This document shows, piece by piece, positions 11,801 to 36,800 of a DNA stretch of 64,000 nt (the stretch's first letter is position 1; every line of letters begins with the position of its first letter). The translations under genes were made by a program, and so were the position numbers. The stretch comes from Asterochloris sp. CNOR1 (Eukaryota; Chlorophyta; Trebouxiophyceae; Trebouxiales; Trebouxiaceae). The notes below the pieces were generated by a model that was given only the letters and a program-made list of their open reading frames with translations, made no database searches and had not been told where the DNA came from. The stretch covers positions 2,666,001 through 2,730,000 of the forward strand of contig OZ017755.1 of assembly GCA_963969365.1 (NCBI GenBank). The letters run 5' to 3'.

Positions 11801-12486
11801 GCAGAGCTGCTTGAGGACATCTTGGAGCGCATGGACCCTCAGGTGCTGCGGGAGTCATGGAGTCGTGGCAGTCAGCACCAGCTGCTGGAACGTGCCTGGC
11901 AGATGGAGATATATGGGGCTGCAGCTTGCGTGCTGCCACCAGAGCACTGGCTGTCGCCAGATGTAGGCAAGGTGTGATCCCCTGGATGCCAGTGCAACAA
12001 TGCTCAAGGTTGCACCAGTAAAGACATGGATTTCCTGACTTGCATGTCTGTGGCCTGAGATGGCTTGTTGGGGCCTGCAACACCGCCACAACCTGTGGTC
12101 CTCAATGAAGCGCACAGCTTGTGTGCGGCAGGGGTTGGGCATTGCAGGCATGGTGGACTTCTTCACTCCAACGCGTGGTCTGGCCCTGGAGGTGGCCCGG
12201 GATGTGATGGGCATACGGGAGCACTCTGCACGATTTTTGAATGCTGGCAAATACACCCTCTCATGGAGACCAACATCATCAGGGAGCATGCCATCGTAGA
12301 TCTACGCAGCCTACCGATATCCACTTTTCATCAGGCAGCCCCCAGGGTGGCACAACCTCACCTGTACACCGTCTTGTTCAGTGACGATGTCAAGGAGGCT
12401 GAGATTCGTCACCTGAACCGCACCCCCAAGTGCATAAAGGTGTCAGGCAATGCAGGTCAGGAAGCAAGGGATTTGCTCTTTTGCAC
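8841..12486 (+). pseudogene. Decaying Crinkler/RHS-type P-loop NTPase + nuclease gene
   Basis: The architecture matches the eukaryotic Crinkler-RHS effector class: a helical N-terminus, a P-loop NTPase and a C-terminal restriction-endonuclease-like domain. Recognisable pieces: 8841-8867, 9010-9259, 10078-10375 (Walker A APPCTGKTS, then VIHISF), 10578-10960 (Walker B-like VCLFNEVQKLY), 11051-11141, 11275-11469, 11711-11973 (LLERAWQMEIYGAA and LSPDVGK) and 12131-12486 (GMVDFFTPTRGLALEVARD, EHSARF, GKY). The conserved segments sit in different reading frames: a shift near 9185, a shift plus an in-frame stop near 10900-10940, and a shift near 12250 inside the nuclease domain. The usual Walker B aspartate is asparagine. 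Splice phase between 11469 and 11711 does not match. I therefore call it a pseudogene. Sequencing error could explain one shift but hardly all. Confidence 0.7.
9260..10077. other. Long non-coding interval within the Crinkler/RHS-type locus
   Basis: This is an intron-sized stretch without family-related coding sequence on the plus strand. A 280-codon open frame runs antisense (9269-10111), but it resembles no family I know and overlaps the P-loop exon, so it is probably chance. Confidence 0.45.
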
Positions 12487-12724
12487 ATCCATATGAGCAG
12501 CAATCATTGTGTGTGTGTATCAATGCACAGCCGGCATCATTGCCAGCCTTTTTCAAGAGAGATTGGCGTGTCACACAGACTGCAGGTTGCAGGGTGTCAC
12601 AGTCTATCGTAGCAAATAATGTTATATACATGTTGCGTGGGTTGTCGCCTTGCATGTCACATAGGAACATATGTTCCCATGCATGTTGCGGCAAGCCCTG
12701 TCAATGCTGCTGCTAGCAACCCTG

Positions 12725-13090
12725 GAGGGCAGCGCTGAGCTGTGCCACTGCAACACGCCAACTCTGGGCTGGAAGCAGTCACATTGCACGGAGGAGTCAT
12801 CACCTGCTTGGCAGCTGGTCCTCAGCCTGTTCTGCCTGTGCAGCGATTGCAGCTGCCTTCTGAGCACGCAACGCCTCCAACATCTGCTGTTTGGCTGCCA
12901 TCTGCCCTGCAGCTTGGTACAGATATACTAACTGCAACAGAGATGGCTAATAAACAACCTGCAGCAGGCAACATGGGCTCACTGAGAATCTGTATACGTT
13001 GCGTTTGTGTGCTTTGGCAGTCCAATGGACGGGCAGTGAGCCACAGCTGTGGAGCTGGATACAGTCTCATGACTCGGCAGCAGCAAAATA
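12725..13090 (-). pseudogene. Dispersed degenerate copy of the ZNF830-like 5' end
   Basis: This segment aligns along its length to 8107-8500 in the same orientation. It includes a copy of exon 2, with acceptor CTGCAG near 12910 and the exon-end donor CAG|GTGATGAC near 12790, and a more decayed copy of exon 1 near 12985-13060, with the exon 1 initiator region no longer intact. Exon 2 still reads as MAAKQQMLEALRAQKA-like protein. The rest of the gene is absent, so it cannot encode a full protein. It lies about 4.6 kb from the source, across the Crinkler/RHS-type locus. Confidence 0.8.
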
Positions 13091-13231
13091 TTGACGGGTG
13101 CCCTATGTCCATCACATATTAGCACTGTCAGAGAGGCGTCACAGCTGCAGAACAAGCTCCCTGCTGCAGTTCCGCTGTCACTGGCAGAGATCAAAAGCTA
13201 TAGCTTCAATTCTGTGGCACCACAAGCACCT

Positions 13232-14179
13232 TCAGATGTGACTTAGCAGGCAGCTAACGTGGTCAGCACAGACAGCAGTGGCTTCAACACATGTCCGATT
13301 CAATTCTTGTGGCGTCAACAACATGCAGGTTAGAAGCGCTAAAATTTTGCACTTGCCGATAAACATGAACCTCTTCAGAGCAGGGAAGCCCTCACTCAGA
13401 TCAATGACGCTCTCGTTGCCATCACAGATGCTCAAATCCTCCAAATTAGGCATGCAAGACAGCCTCATGACCATGTCTCTGGGGAACTGATCAGTCAACA
13501 GAGTACACAGATGGGGAGCCTTTGTGGGCAGGTGCACAACGGCCTCCTTAGTGATGCGGCGTACATATATCCACCTGGCAACTGACAAATGGTCTAGCGC
13601 CGCAGGATTCAGCTCGTCTATCGTAAGTGCAAGCAGCTGGACCTCTTGCGGCATCATTGCCCACTGAGCAGTTGTGAACTCCCCATCATGGCACACTAGA
13701 ACCCTTAAGGTTGACGGCACATTGGCCAGTGCGTCCAGGTTATCCTTTGGAATCCCCTGCGTATCACGTGCATCACCGTTGTGACATTTGCAGCTCACGA
13801 TTTGCATCAGGCGTTCACTATCTCTCACCGGTACTTTCAAATCCAGATCAGTCAGACCGCACGCATATATGAAAGCGATGTGCAGAAGGCCGGAGAGCTC
13901 AAGGCCTTCTTCCATAATGTCATCCTTGATAATGAACTTTTTTAGGTTGCGCATGAGCTTCCTGTGTGCTGCCAGCCAGATCAGCTCTTGGAGAGGCTGT
14001 TGCCTGGAGGCTATGATGTTGTGAGGTTGGCAGTCTGGGAGAAGGCGTCGCCAGGCTCTGCAGACACCCTCACAGGCTGCAAAGTCCCCTACATCGCACA
14101 GGGCCGCAAAGACCAGCAGTATGATGCCCTCGTGTTCTGTAGGCATCAGGGCACGTATAATGAAGTCCAGCAGCAACAC
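13232..14179 (-). CDS. F-box-like protein, intronless
   Basis: This is a single uninterrupted 315-codon frame. Residues about 17-50 (LVFAALCDVGDFAACEGV, then CRAWRRLLP) look like the second half of an F-box, the helix pair that binds SKP1 in SCF ubiquitin ligases. The rest is leucine-rich with irregular LRR-like spacing, for example PSTLRVLVCHDGEF and MPNLEDLSICDG, which would be the substrate-recognition part. It is the only gene here without introns, and its base composition is visibly more AT-rich than its neighbours. Both facts suggest a transposed or retrocopied member of a large F-box family. The F-box is partial, so the assignment is moderate. The start is the first ATG of the frame, which faces the ECD gene across about 230 bp. 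Confidence 0.6.
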   Translation of the reverse strand: MLLLDFIIRALMPTEHEGIILLVFAALCDVGDFAACEGVCRAWRRLLPDCQPHNIIASRQQPLQELIWLAAHRKLMRNLKKFIIKDDIMEEGLELSGLLHIAFIYACGLTDLDLKVPVRDSERLMQIVSCKCHNGDARDTQGIPKDNLDALANVPSTLRVLVCHDGEFTTAQWAMMPQEVQLLALTIDELNPAALDHLSVARWIYVRRITKEAVVHLPTKAPHLCTLLTDQFPRDMVMRLSCMPNLEDLSICDGNESVIDLSEGFPALKRFMFIGKCKILALLTCMLLTPQELNRTCVEATAVCADHVSCLLSHI

Positions 14180-14409
14180 TAGCCATGTGGCGGCACTGCC
14201 ATGATGGGCGGGCTTTTAGGCTGTACGCTCACCACATATGCCGGGGGAGGCCGCAGCCCGGGGAGGCATGCAGACTAATCCGTGCAGAAAGTTTGACTTT
14301 AAATGTAAAAATTTGACGTTCATTTTGACCCTATGTGACATGGTTATGCAATGTCCAGAAGCAGCATGCCTACACCGTGGTGCAGTTGCACAATCTGCTG
14401 CTGAGCGCC
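14180..14409. promoter_or_regulatory. Divergent promoter interval, AT-richer
   Basis: This interval lies between the F-box-like gene (minus) and ECD (plus). It contains an AT-rich core around 14289-14335 with TTTAAATGTAAAAATTTG, the most AT-rich stretch noticed nearby. Promoter function is inferred from position only. Confidence 0.4.
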
Positions 14410-21189
<6,780 letters not shown>

Positions 21190-21603
21190 GTTGGACAATT
21201 TCATTGCAATTGTTTTGGTCTCAATGCGAGCTGAAAAGTTTGGTGCACCCCCACTTTGACAGCAGTGAAGCATCACGTACTGGTGCTCATTGCCTCCAGT
21301 CTGGCATGCTTTCAGCATGCTTCCAGTAAAGCAGCTTCGGTATCCAGTAAGGACTGAGCATGCTTCCATGACTGCAGTATCAGCACTCAGCGTGATCACA
21401 GAGTGCCCTGCCATGTCATGACATGAGGATCAAAGAGTATCGGCATGCTACTCCCATCCTGAATCAGCTCTCTGCATGCTTCAAAGCATCACCATGTCCC
21501 CTCCAAAGCCCCTTGACACTGCAGACCTGCAACTTGTAGAGCCACTGCATGTGTAAGTAGCTGCCAGCCATTTCAAAAGCACATCGCGCAGCCCAAGTCC
21601 TGG
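21190..21603. other. Intergenic region, ECD to SRPBCC gene
   Basis: No gene is seen here. A short motif, GCATGCTTCCA or a close variant, recurs at about 21318, 21358 and 21475. The interval must hold the ECD 3' untranslated region and the promoter of the next gene. Confidence 0.4.
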
Positions 21604-23545
21604 ATGCGCCTGACAACAGAACGCCAGGCGGCATCAACAAACTTGAGCCCTCTGCCGCACAACTGTGCAAAGAACAGGGTTGGTTGGCAGCTGAGCTCAG
21701 CGCCAATGCAGATCTGGGCAGCACAGTCCATCTGCACAGATCCATCAGAGCATGGCGCTTGCCTTGCTGACACAAGCACTTGCGCAGGACTGCTTCTCCA
21801 GGTGGAGCGCCGGGTAATGATGCTGAGCTGATAGCCTAGAACGTGAGTAGTACAACTTTGACCAATCTAGAGCGCTCCCTGCTAAGCACAGAAGCTTGAC
21901 ATCCCCTCTGTGCAGCTGGTTCCATCTGGGAACCTTGTTGCTGCCTCACCCGTCGACTCCACCAGTGTCAAGCAGGCCGAGGTGTCTGTCATGAGCATGC
22001 CAGGGCATGCATGCCACGCTGGTCGATCAGTCAGCTCCGGTTGGCAGCAGCAAGTGCAACAACATGCATGGCTGCCTGTATGTCGAGGACAGCTAAGCTA
22101 TAGGCAGCAGAGGGCTCACAGGGCTGTGCAAGCCAGAACAGCACAAGGGTAGGCACCTGCGGCAGTCAACTTCCCTGAGCGCCACTCAGAGCTGTCAGGA
22201 TGAACGTGGCGTGTGTCGCTGCAGGACGCTGAATGCAATGGACCAACAGCAAGCTCCAGATGGCAGCGTGCGCGTGGTCAGCCATGAGGTGAGGCAGAGG
22301 GCTCAGTGTGGCTGTTGTGATGGCTTGTCCATTGCTTGTGCAGGGTGTAGCTTTGCAGCTTATTTGATGCTGAGCGCCTTGACGGGCCACAGCATCTGGC
22401 AGAATGCGAAGCTCAGGCATTGCTAGAAGCTGATCCCAGTCTGCAGTTTGCTGAGCCATCCGTGCTCCACCCTGGGCTGCACTGAATGTTTACCCTTTCC
22501 CCCCTCCCCCTGCCTTGTCCCACACAGCCCGTGCAGGCCCAGCTGCCACGTCTGCTGATACTCCACATCCATCATGGCCCCTGCAGCGCGGAGCCTACAC
22601 AGTCCAGGGCAGCTTGCGGTCCCAGCTCTCCCCCGACCGGGTCTTCGACCTCCTGGCAGACTATGCCAACCTCCCTAACGTCTTCAGCAACATCACTGAA
22701 ACACATGTGCTCACAGAGCACGCGCCCCTGCAGCTACTGCAGGCAAGTCTCGTCATGTTGTTGGCGGGTCGCTTTGCATGCCCAGCGAAAGACTGGTGAG
22801 GTTGCATGTGGAACAGAGGGCGCCTGTCGCAACCTCTCTGCCATATTTGGAGGGGGCCATGTTTGCCACATCCAGTAAAACTTCTCTGAAGGGGTGCCTA
22901 GTCGAAGGTACGACTTTTCTAAAGTCAGCGGCGTGTGTGGCAGTAAACTGGATTTGCAACGCGCGCCCCATGCCTGTGAGGCTGACAGTTTTGAAGTGGC
23001 CATGTCATGCAGGTGTGCCGGTGGGAATTCTTGGTGTTCAACGGCACCTTCAAAACCCTCCTGAGGGTGCATGAGGCCCCGGAGGACGGCAAGCTGGTCT
23101 TCAGTCTGATAAAGTCCAGCTTCATGAAGGACTTCGTTGGGCAGTGGCAGGTCAGCTGCTGGCCACCAACATCATACACTGCTGCGCTTGGACGGAGCAG
23201 AGGCGTGGATGCCCATCTGTCAGCCCTGTACAATTGCACAGAGGAATGCCTTCTGCACTACGCTGCTATTCCTCTCCGCTGGCAAGTCTTTGGCTCTCCT
23301 CGATTCACAGCGCTGCTTGCTGGATGAAGCTGAACGCTGGTAGCACATGAGTGGGCGCACTGATACTGCCTTTTCCTCTGCAGTTGCAAGCGCTGCCCAG
23401 CGGAGGGTGCCATGTCCAGCACACCCTCAAAGTGGAGCCCATTCTGGACACCCCAGCCCTGTTCAGCGGCTACAGCAAAAAGATCTTTGTACAGCAGGTG
23501 ACACAGATTTTGAATGATCTGGAAAAGGAGCTCCAGCGCCATTGA
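21604..23545 (+). CDS. SRPBCC/START-like (polyketide cyclase / COQ10-type) protein
   Basis: This is a small protein of about 252 residues with a SRPBCC helix-grip fold of the polyketide cyclase/COQ10 type, which binds hydrophobic ligands. Exons: 21604-21801, 21916-21981, 22250-22288, 22587-22742, 23013-23150 and 23384-23545, all phase 0. The domain is seen from RGAYTVQGSLRSQLSPDRVF and LLADYANLPNVFSNITET through WEFLVFNGTFKTLLRVHE, KDFVGQWQ and a final amphipathic helix, QQVTQILNDLEKELQRH. The first exon is rich in Ser/Thr/Ala/Arg, so plastid import is plausible but unproven. The 22250 acceptor (CAACAG) and the choice of first exon are less certain than the last three exons. The ligand is unknown. 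The intron after 22742 has a GC donor. Confidence 0.75.
22743..23012 (+). other. GC-AG intron in SRPBCC gene
   Basis: The exon ends CTGCAG and the intron starts GCAAGT, the classic GC-donor consensus. The flanking exons are both phase 0 and join two contiguous parts of the domain. No GT donor near the junction preserves the frame. Confidence 0.75.
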
Positions 23546-23625
23546 ACCTAGAACATACTGCGACAGTGGTCCTGAACAATTCGAGAAGGATCTCCAGCGC
23601 CATGGAAGCTCAACACACTTCCTCA
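23490..23625 (+). repeat. Echo of the SRPBCC stop-codon region in its 3' UTR
   Basis: The end of the coding sequence (about 23505-23550, with GAGCTCCAGCGCCATTGAA) recurs in degenerate form at about 23562-23612 with GATCTCCAGCGCCATGGAA. In the copy the stop TGA has become TGG. This is the same duplication pattern as in introns, but across a stop codon. Confidence 0.8.
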
Positions 23626-23895
23626 AAATTCCAAACATCATTTCCCCCGCCCTGACCCTTGTCTAGCTTGCTCTGTAGCTTCTCGTGACTGAGCCCATCG
23701 CTGTTGGCATGACACTTCCAGCACATTGTTTCCATTTCATGTTGGCAGCAGACTTCATCATGCGTTTCAAATGTTTGGGAGCCTCAAATTAAATAAAAGC
23801 GTAAGGGGTGGGCTGGTGGCACATGGGAGGCGCTGGCATGCACATCATGCAGCAGGCAGGGGCAGCATACACAGATGTTGAGTGAGGTTGGTGTC
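23546..23895. other. Convergent 3' intergenic region
   Basis: The SRPBCC gene (plus) and SRP54 (minus) end toward each other here. An AATAAA lies near 23792 on the plus strand. Besides the stop-codon echo, no gene is visible. Confidence 0.5.
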
Positions 23896-31849
<7,954 letters not shown>

Positions 31850-33880
31850 GCTGCCAGCAGCCCTGCCCGGGTACCTCCTGGGTCACTGCTGCCGCAGATC
31901 CCTCGCACAAAGTTGCAATCTGCTGCACACAGCAGGGGCGAGTGAAAAGGGAACCAAGGCTGGTGGGCCCGGTGTAGGAAAACTTGTATATGCCAAGTCT
32001 CTGTTGTGCGAGGCTCGTCGCCAAGCCTTGGAACAGAAGCCACTTGCCTTCTATATATTTAGGTCCTAATTTAGGTTCTTCTGGCGCCCCAACCTTTGCA
32101 TCACCACTGAGTCTGTCTGTCCACCCATCCAGCTAATGATTGCTGGCTTTCAAGTTTAGACATGTAGGGCCGCCACCATTTTTGTCACGGCAACCTATCC
32201 AGAATGCAATGGTCAATGAAGAAGCCATACCAAAGCAAGTGCCGACTGCAGGGCATAAAGCTGCTGCAAGAAGCCAAGTAGAATGCAGGCTTTGCATGAA
32301 AGCTGTGAGTCTTGCTGCTGCATGTGTTGGTCCCATGTAGTTGCAAGGGCCTGAGACTTAGGGCTCAAGGGGTTACAGCTGGCACGGGGATCGGAAGCTG
32401 GAAGTTGCCTGCCGCTGGTACACTGACAGTCAAAGTGGCCAGCACAGCTCCAGATGTTAGGCACAAGTTGTGGGCCTGCTTCCACAAAACCAAGCCAGCA
32501 CACTGATCCAGCCCCAACAGTGGTAGTTGTGGTGATTGCACAGCCTGTGCCTGTTGCCAGCAACCTTGTGGCAGCTGTGGCAAACCTGTATCTCACAGTG
32601 CTGCAGTGCACATCTGAGGCTATGGCTTGTGCTGGGGCAGGGGCCAGCATACAGCACTCATGCTGCCAAGGCCTGCAGGGAAGTGATGCCCTGGCTTTGC
32701 GAGGAGCAGGTTTTAGCCATGCCATCTCAGTGCGCTACAGAGGGTCACTCTGTGTTTCCACCAGGCAAGAGAGCCCCCAGCGGCGCAGATTGCAAACAGG
32801 GGCTCAAGATGGGAGGAGATCCATACACAGATTATGCAGATTGCACCCTGAGGCTCAGCAGCACAGCCAGGAACATGCCGAGCTGCTTGTGTTGCTCATC
32901 GTCACAGAGCAAGTTCATGTCAGATCCGATACAGGTTTTTGGTGATTCAGTCAGCGGGACTTCACTCTCAGCTCCTCAATCTGTCCTCTTCATTCCTTGC
33001 AGAGTTGTGCTGCCTTCACAAGGGACTCCCAGGCATTATAGAAAGCAGTTGGTTCCCCTGCATGTTCTTCAAGGATTTGAGCTCCAACATGCTGATCCCA
33101 ACATTCCCTGCCTTGCTCAGCATGTCGCTAGCATTGTGCTGGACTTGGACCCCCCTGATGCCCGCAAATGCTGCAAATTGGTGGCCACCTCAACCTGCTG
33201 GCCGGCTCAAGACATCAAAACTCACAAGATGAAGCTGCTTTCAGACGTACGTGTGGTACACCTCGTCTTCATACAGCATCTTGCCTGTCAGTGAGGCAGC
33301 CTCACCATCCTGACTCAGTCTGCAATTTGGCAAGACAGCAAATGGAACAGCTGCAAGGCCATCATGCAATGCTTATGCAGGGCACCGCGGTAGTGCTCCA
33401 GGATATAAGAGCAGAGGGGTTCCTGATGGCATCAACCTAATCTTTGGTTCGCACTCATAACCGACCTGAGGTAGGATGAGGTAGATCTCTTTTTGTGATT
33501 GACAGCCACAACAATGTGAAATCATCCACCTGGTGATGCCTGCAGAGGTCATAGCATTGGCTGGCCATAAGGATGGGAGGGCTGCCTCCCACATTCAGCA
33601 GGCAGCTGCTGCAATGCTGCAGCAATCCTCTGCAGCATCATCAGAGCTCAGCACTGCCATCCCTTGCTGCGTTTGGCAGTGCACATCCCAGGCGCCAGGC
33701 CCAGCTTGCGCGTTGTGCATCCGGCTCCAGATCAGCGAAAAGGTGGGCAGCTTAAGTTGTACTGCTCCACCAGGCGCTGCGCGATGCCGGCTCCCGTGCA
33801 GCTGCATTGCATCTCCAAGCAGCTGAGCATTGTCCACAGATGCAACAGTTTCCTCTCGCTGTCTTGTTGGCTACAGGCAG
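31850..33880. other. Divergent region between SRP54 and starch synthase III
   Basis: The SRP54 start (minus) faces the starch synthase III gene (plus). The first exons of the latter, including its plastid transit peptide, must lie here or very near, but I could not identify them with confidence. Several open frames exist (for example plus strand 32454-32945), but none shows a clear splice-phase link. The region also has to contain both promoters. Confidence 0.5.
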
Positions 33881-36800
33881 GCAAAGGCAGCCTCGCGCAC
33901 AGCAGAGCCTGCACTGGCTAGCTTCGACCACGAGGCAGGCAGCAATGGCAGAAGTGACCGCGAGCATCGCAAGGCTGTGGCTGCAAAAATCAGGCAAGCG
34001 CACACAGCTCAGCTGTTGCTACAACTGCTGGATTGCTTGTCATTGTCCCTGCAATCTGAGGCAAGCATACCCCAGCAGCTGCGTACGTGGTGACGATTGC
34101 TGACATACAAAACAGGCCAGAAGCATGCTGCAGCAGATTTGGTGGTCTGTACGCCTGGAGTCTGCTCAGCTGTTGCTGTAAGTGCCTCATATGTGAATAT
34201 CCCAGACTGTTAGGCAAGCAGGCCACAGCAGACTGTGTGCTTGGTCACAATTGCTGACACTCCATCCAGGCCAGAAGCGTGCTCTGCAGCAGGTGGTCTG
34301 CACACCAGGGATCCGCCCCCGTCTGTGCTGACCTTCAGAGACTGTAAGCTGGCTCTGCGGGCATGGATACTGGATGGTGTTGCTTTGGACACCTACAAAA
34401 TCCATCTTGGCGCTCCAGGGCAGCCCTTGAGAGGCCTAAATGGCAGTCTGCAACAGTCTATAGCCAAAACCTGCATCTGCCCGCATGGCTTTCTCCTGCT
34501 TGTTTATTGCAGTCACTTGGCAGTATAACAACAGGCTTGTGCTCTGCAGTAAGTCGCAGGCGCCGGCATGCAAGCATTCGGCTCCTGCCTGTGACCCTGT
34601 GGGATTTGCTTTGCAGTGCAGCAGGGCTGCTAGCATGCATGCTGCTAAGCCCCACATCTGATGACTGCCAGGACACACCCTGCAATGTAGCACAGCTGCT
34701 GGCAAGCAAGCTGCCAAGCCCTCACTCGATCGCAACTTGCACCTTGAGTGACATATGGTGGATCTCTGGGATGTGCACTGCAGTGCAGAGCAGGCTTGTG
34801 GGACCACTCCCAGGATTGTGACTCTGTCAATTACAAGTGCTGATGCTGCTGCTGATGCCTGCGCCAGCGTGTAGTCAGCTTCTGCCATCGCTCACCCTTG
34901 TGACTGCGGTGTGCAGTGCGGCGCGAGCCCTGGCACGCAAGCTGGCAGAGGAGAAGCAGGCAGCGGTCAACGCCGCACGCCTGGCAGCAGAGCACACCAT
35001 GGATGAGGAGGAGATTGAAGCCCTCAAGGTGTGTATGAAAGTGCATCTGCACAGAGCCAGTCTGCTTGCTGCTGAGCCTCAAGCACCTGCAGCCTGACCC
35101 TGCGCAAAGAATTGCATCTCCCAGCATTTTCGTTGAAGAATCATTTTGCAGGTGGCTGCAGCACTGGCAGAAACAAAGTACTGGCCGTGCCTGCATGGCT
35201 GGCCATACGTATGAGGCCACAGCATGAGTAAAACTCTCAGCCCATTGGTGCGTCCCATGCCATGCTGTTGGCACGGGCCTGAAAACTAGTTGTAAGTGCC
35301 AGGCGGCGCTGGTCATGTGCACAAGTGCTCAGGCGTGAATGCAAGCCTGACTCGCATGGCGCTACCTCAAGCCACTCCCATCGACTGACATGGCTCTGCA
35401 TGTCTGGCAGCTCACTGGTGCAGTCTCAGGCAATGCTACCTAATGCCTGAGCCAGGAGGAAGTGTCTACAGTGCACCCGTCTTGACAGAAACTTATTGAG
35501 GGTGCAGCAATGGCAGCCAGCAATAGGCCTGTCCCTCCTGCAGCCTCGATTTTGGCATAAGGGGCCCCTGTCCAGTCGTTTCCATGCAACCCAGGCAAGC
35601 TGGCTGTGGCAGAAAGCAGCAGCTCAGGCTGGGGCTGCTCGCAGCTAACCCAGACAGCAAAGGCAAAATGCATCATGAGAGCTAGTGCATGCTCCTTAGC
35701 AGGCTGCAGGAGTTTTAGAGGCAGGCCTGTGCAGGCTGCTGCAGTCGCACAGGTGCAAGCAGCTTGAGTGCTGTCAACCTCTGCCTCCTGTGCAGGCTGC
35801 CGCAGTCGTACACAAGCAAGCCGTTTGAGTGCTGCCAATCTCTGCCTGTGCAGGCCCCTGCGGTCGCACAAGTGAAAGCAGCCTGAGCGCTGCCAGCCTC
35901 TGCCTGTGCAGGCAAATGTGGAAAGTGCAACCGCCAGTGCTGCGCGGGAGGCAGCCAGAGCAGATGCTGTGGCCAGGGCTGCCAGAATGATGGGCCCTGC
36001 TGCCGTGCAGTCACAGGAGCTGGATCGTCTCAAGGTGTGCTCGAAGTCCTGCTGCGATGCATAGGGAGGCGGCCAACACTGGCACAACAGCACTGCGCAA
36101 CAGCACACATGCCACTGAAGCTGATCTGCAGCTTCTTGCGCAGCTGTTGCTCTAGCCAGCGGCGGCTTCCGCCAGCAGGACCTGCATGTGCAGCAGGTCA
36201 AGCCTTCTGCATTCGCCATTTGCCCACCCTGTGGAGGGGCTCGGGGAGAACTCGTGTGGCACATGCTGCGCTGCTGGGGAGCATGCGGGTCCAGAGATGC
36301 ATTGGAAGCTGCCTCTTCACTGCTCGATGCTTGGCTGCTCACAAACGCGTAAGACCCATGCTAAGATGAGAGACCTTGGGTGAGGGGCATCTCCCCGCAC
36401 AGGGTTCAGGGTGGCAGCAGACTGCCGGAGCGCTCCGGAAGCGTCTTGCTTTCTTTGCGCCACCTGCGGCATCCAGGGCGCCACTGGACCCTGCGCTCAG
36501 CTCAGTGTTGTGCAGGCAGAGAATGAGGCGCTCCAGCAGCTGGTCCTGGAGGTCGCTGACAACAAGCAGGCAGCGCAGGAGCAGGTGGCACGCCTACAAG
36601 AGAAGTTTGCCAACCTAATGGCGCAGGTCAGCTGTCGTGCTGCTCCAAAGGCAATCATGGTGCTGCCGTAAGGGAGTTATGGCGCACATGCTATATACTA
36701 CTCGTTTTTACAGCCCACCTCGAGGCCACCTCTCTGTTCTTGTGCTGGGCATCTCTTGTGGAAACGAAGGCTAGAAACAGCACGCCAACTTGGTGGTGCA

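Noticed and set aside
32454-32945. Start of the starch synthase III gene
   Set aside because: The frame could pass as a transit peptide by composition, but no donor links it in phase to the exon at 33881 and it has no conserved feature.
35440-36342. 300-codon antisense open frame
   Set aside because: It runs antisense through starch synthase acceptor echoes and a real coiled-coil exon. Its Ala/Cys/Ser-rich translation looks like a shadow of GC-rich repeats.
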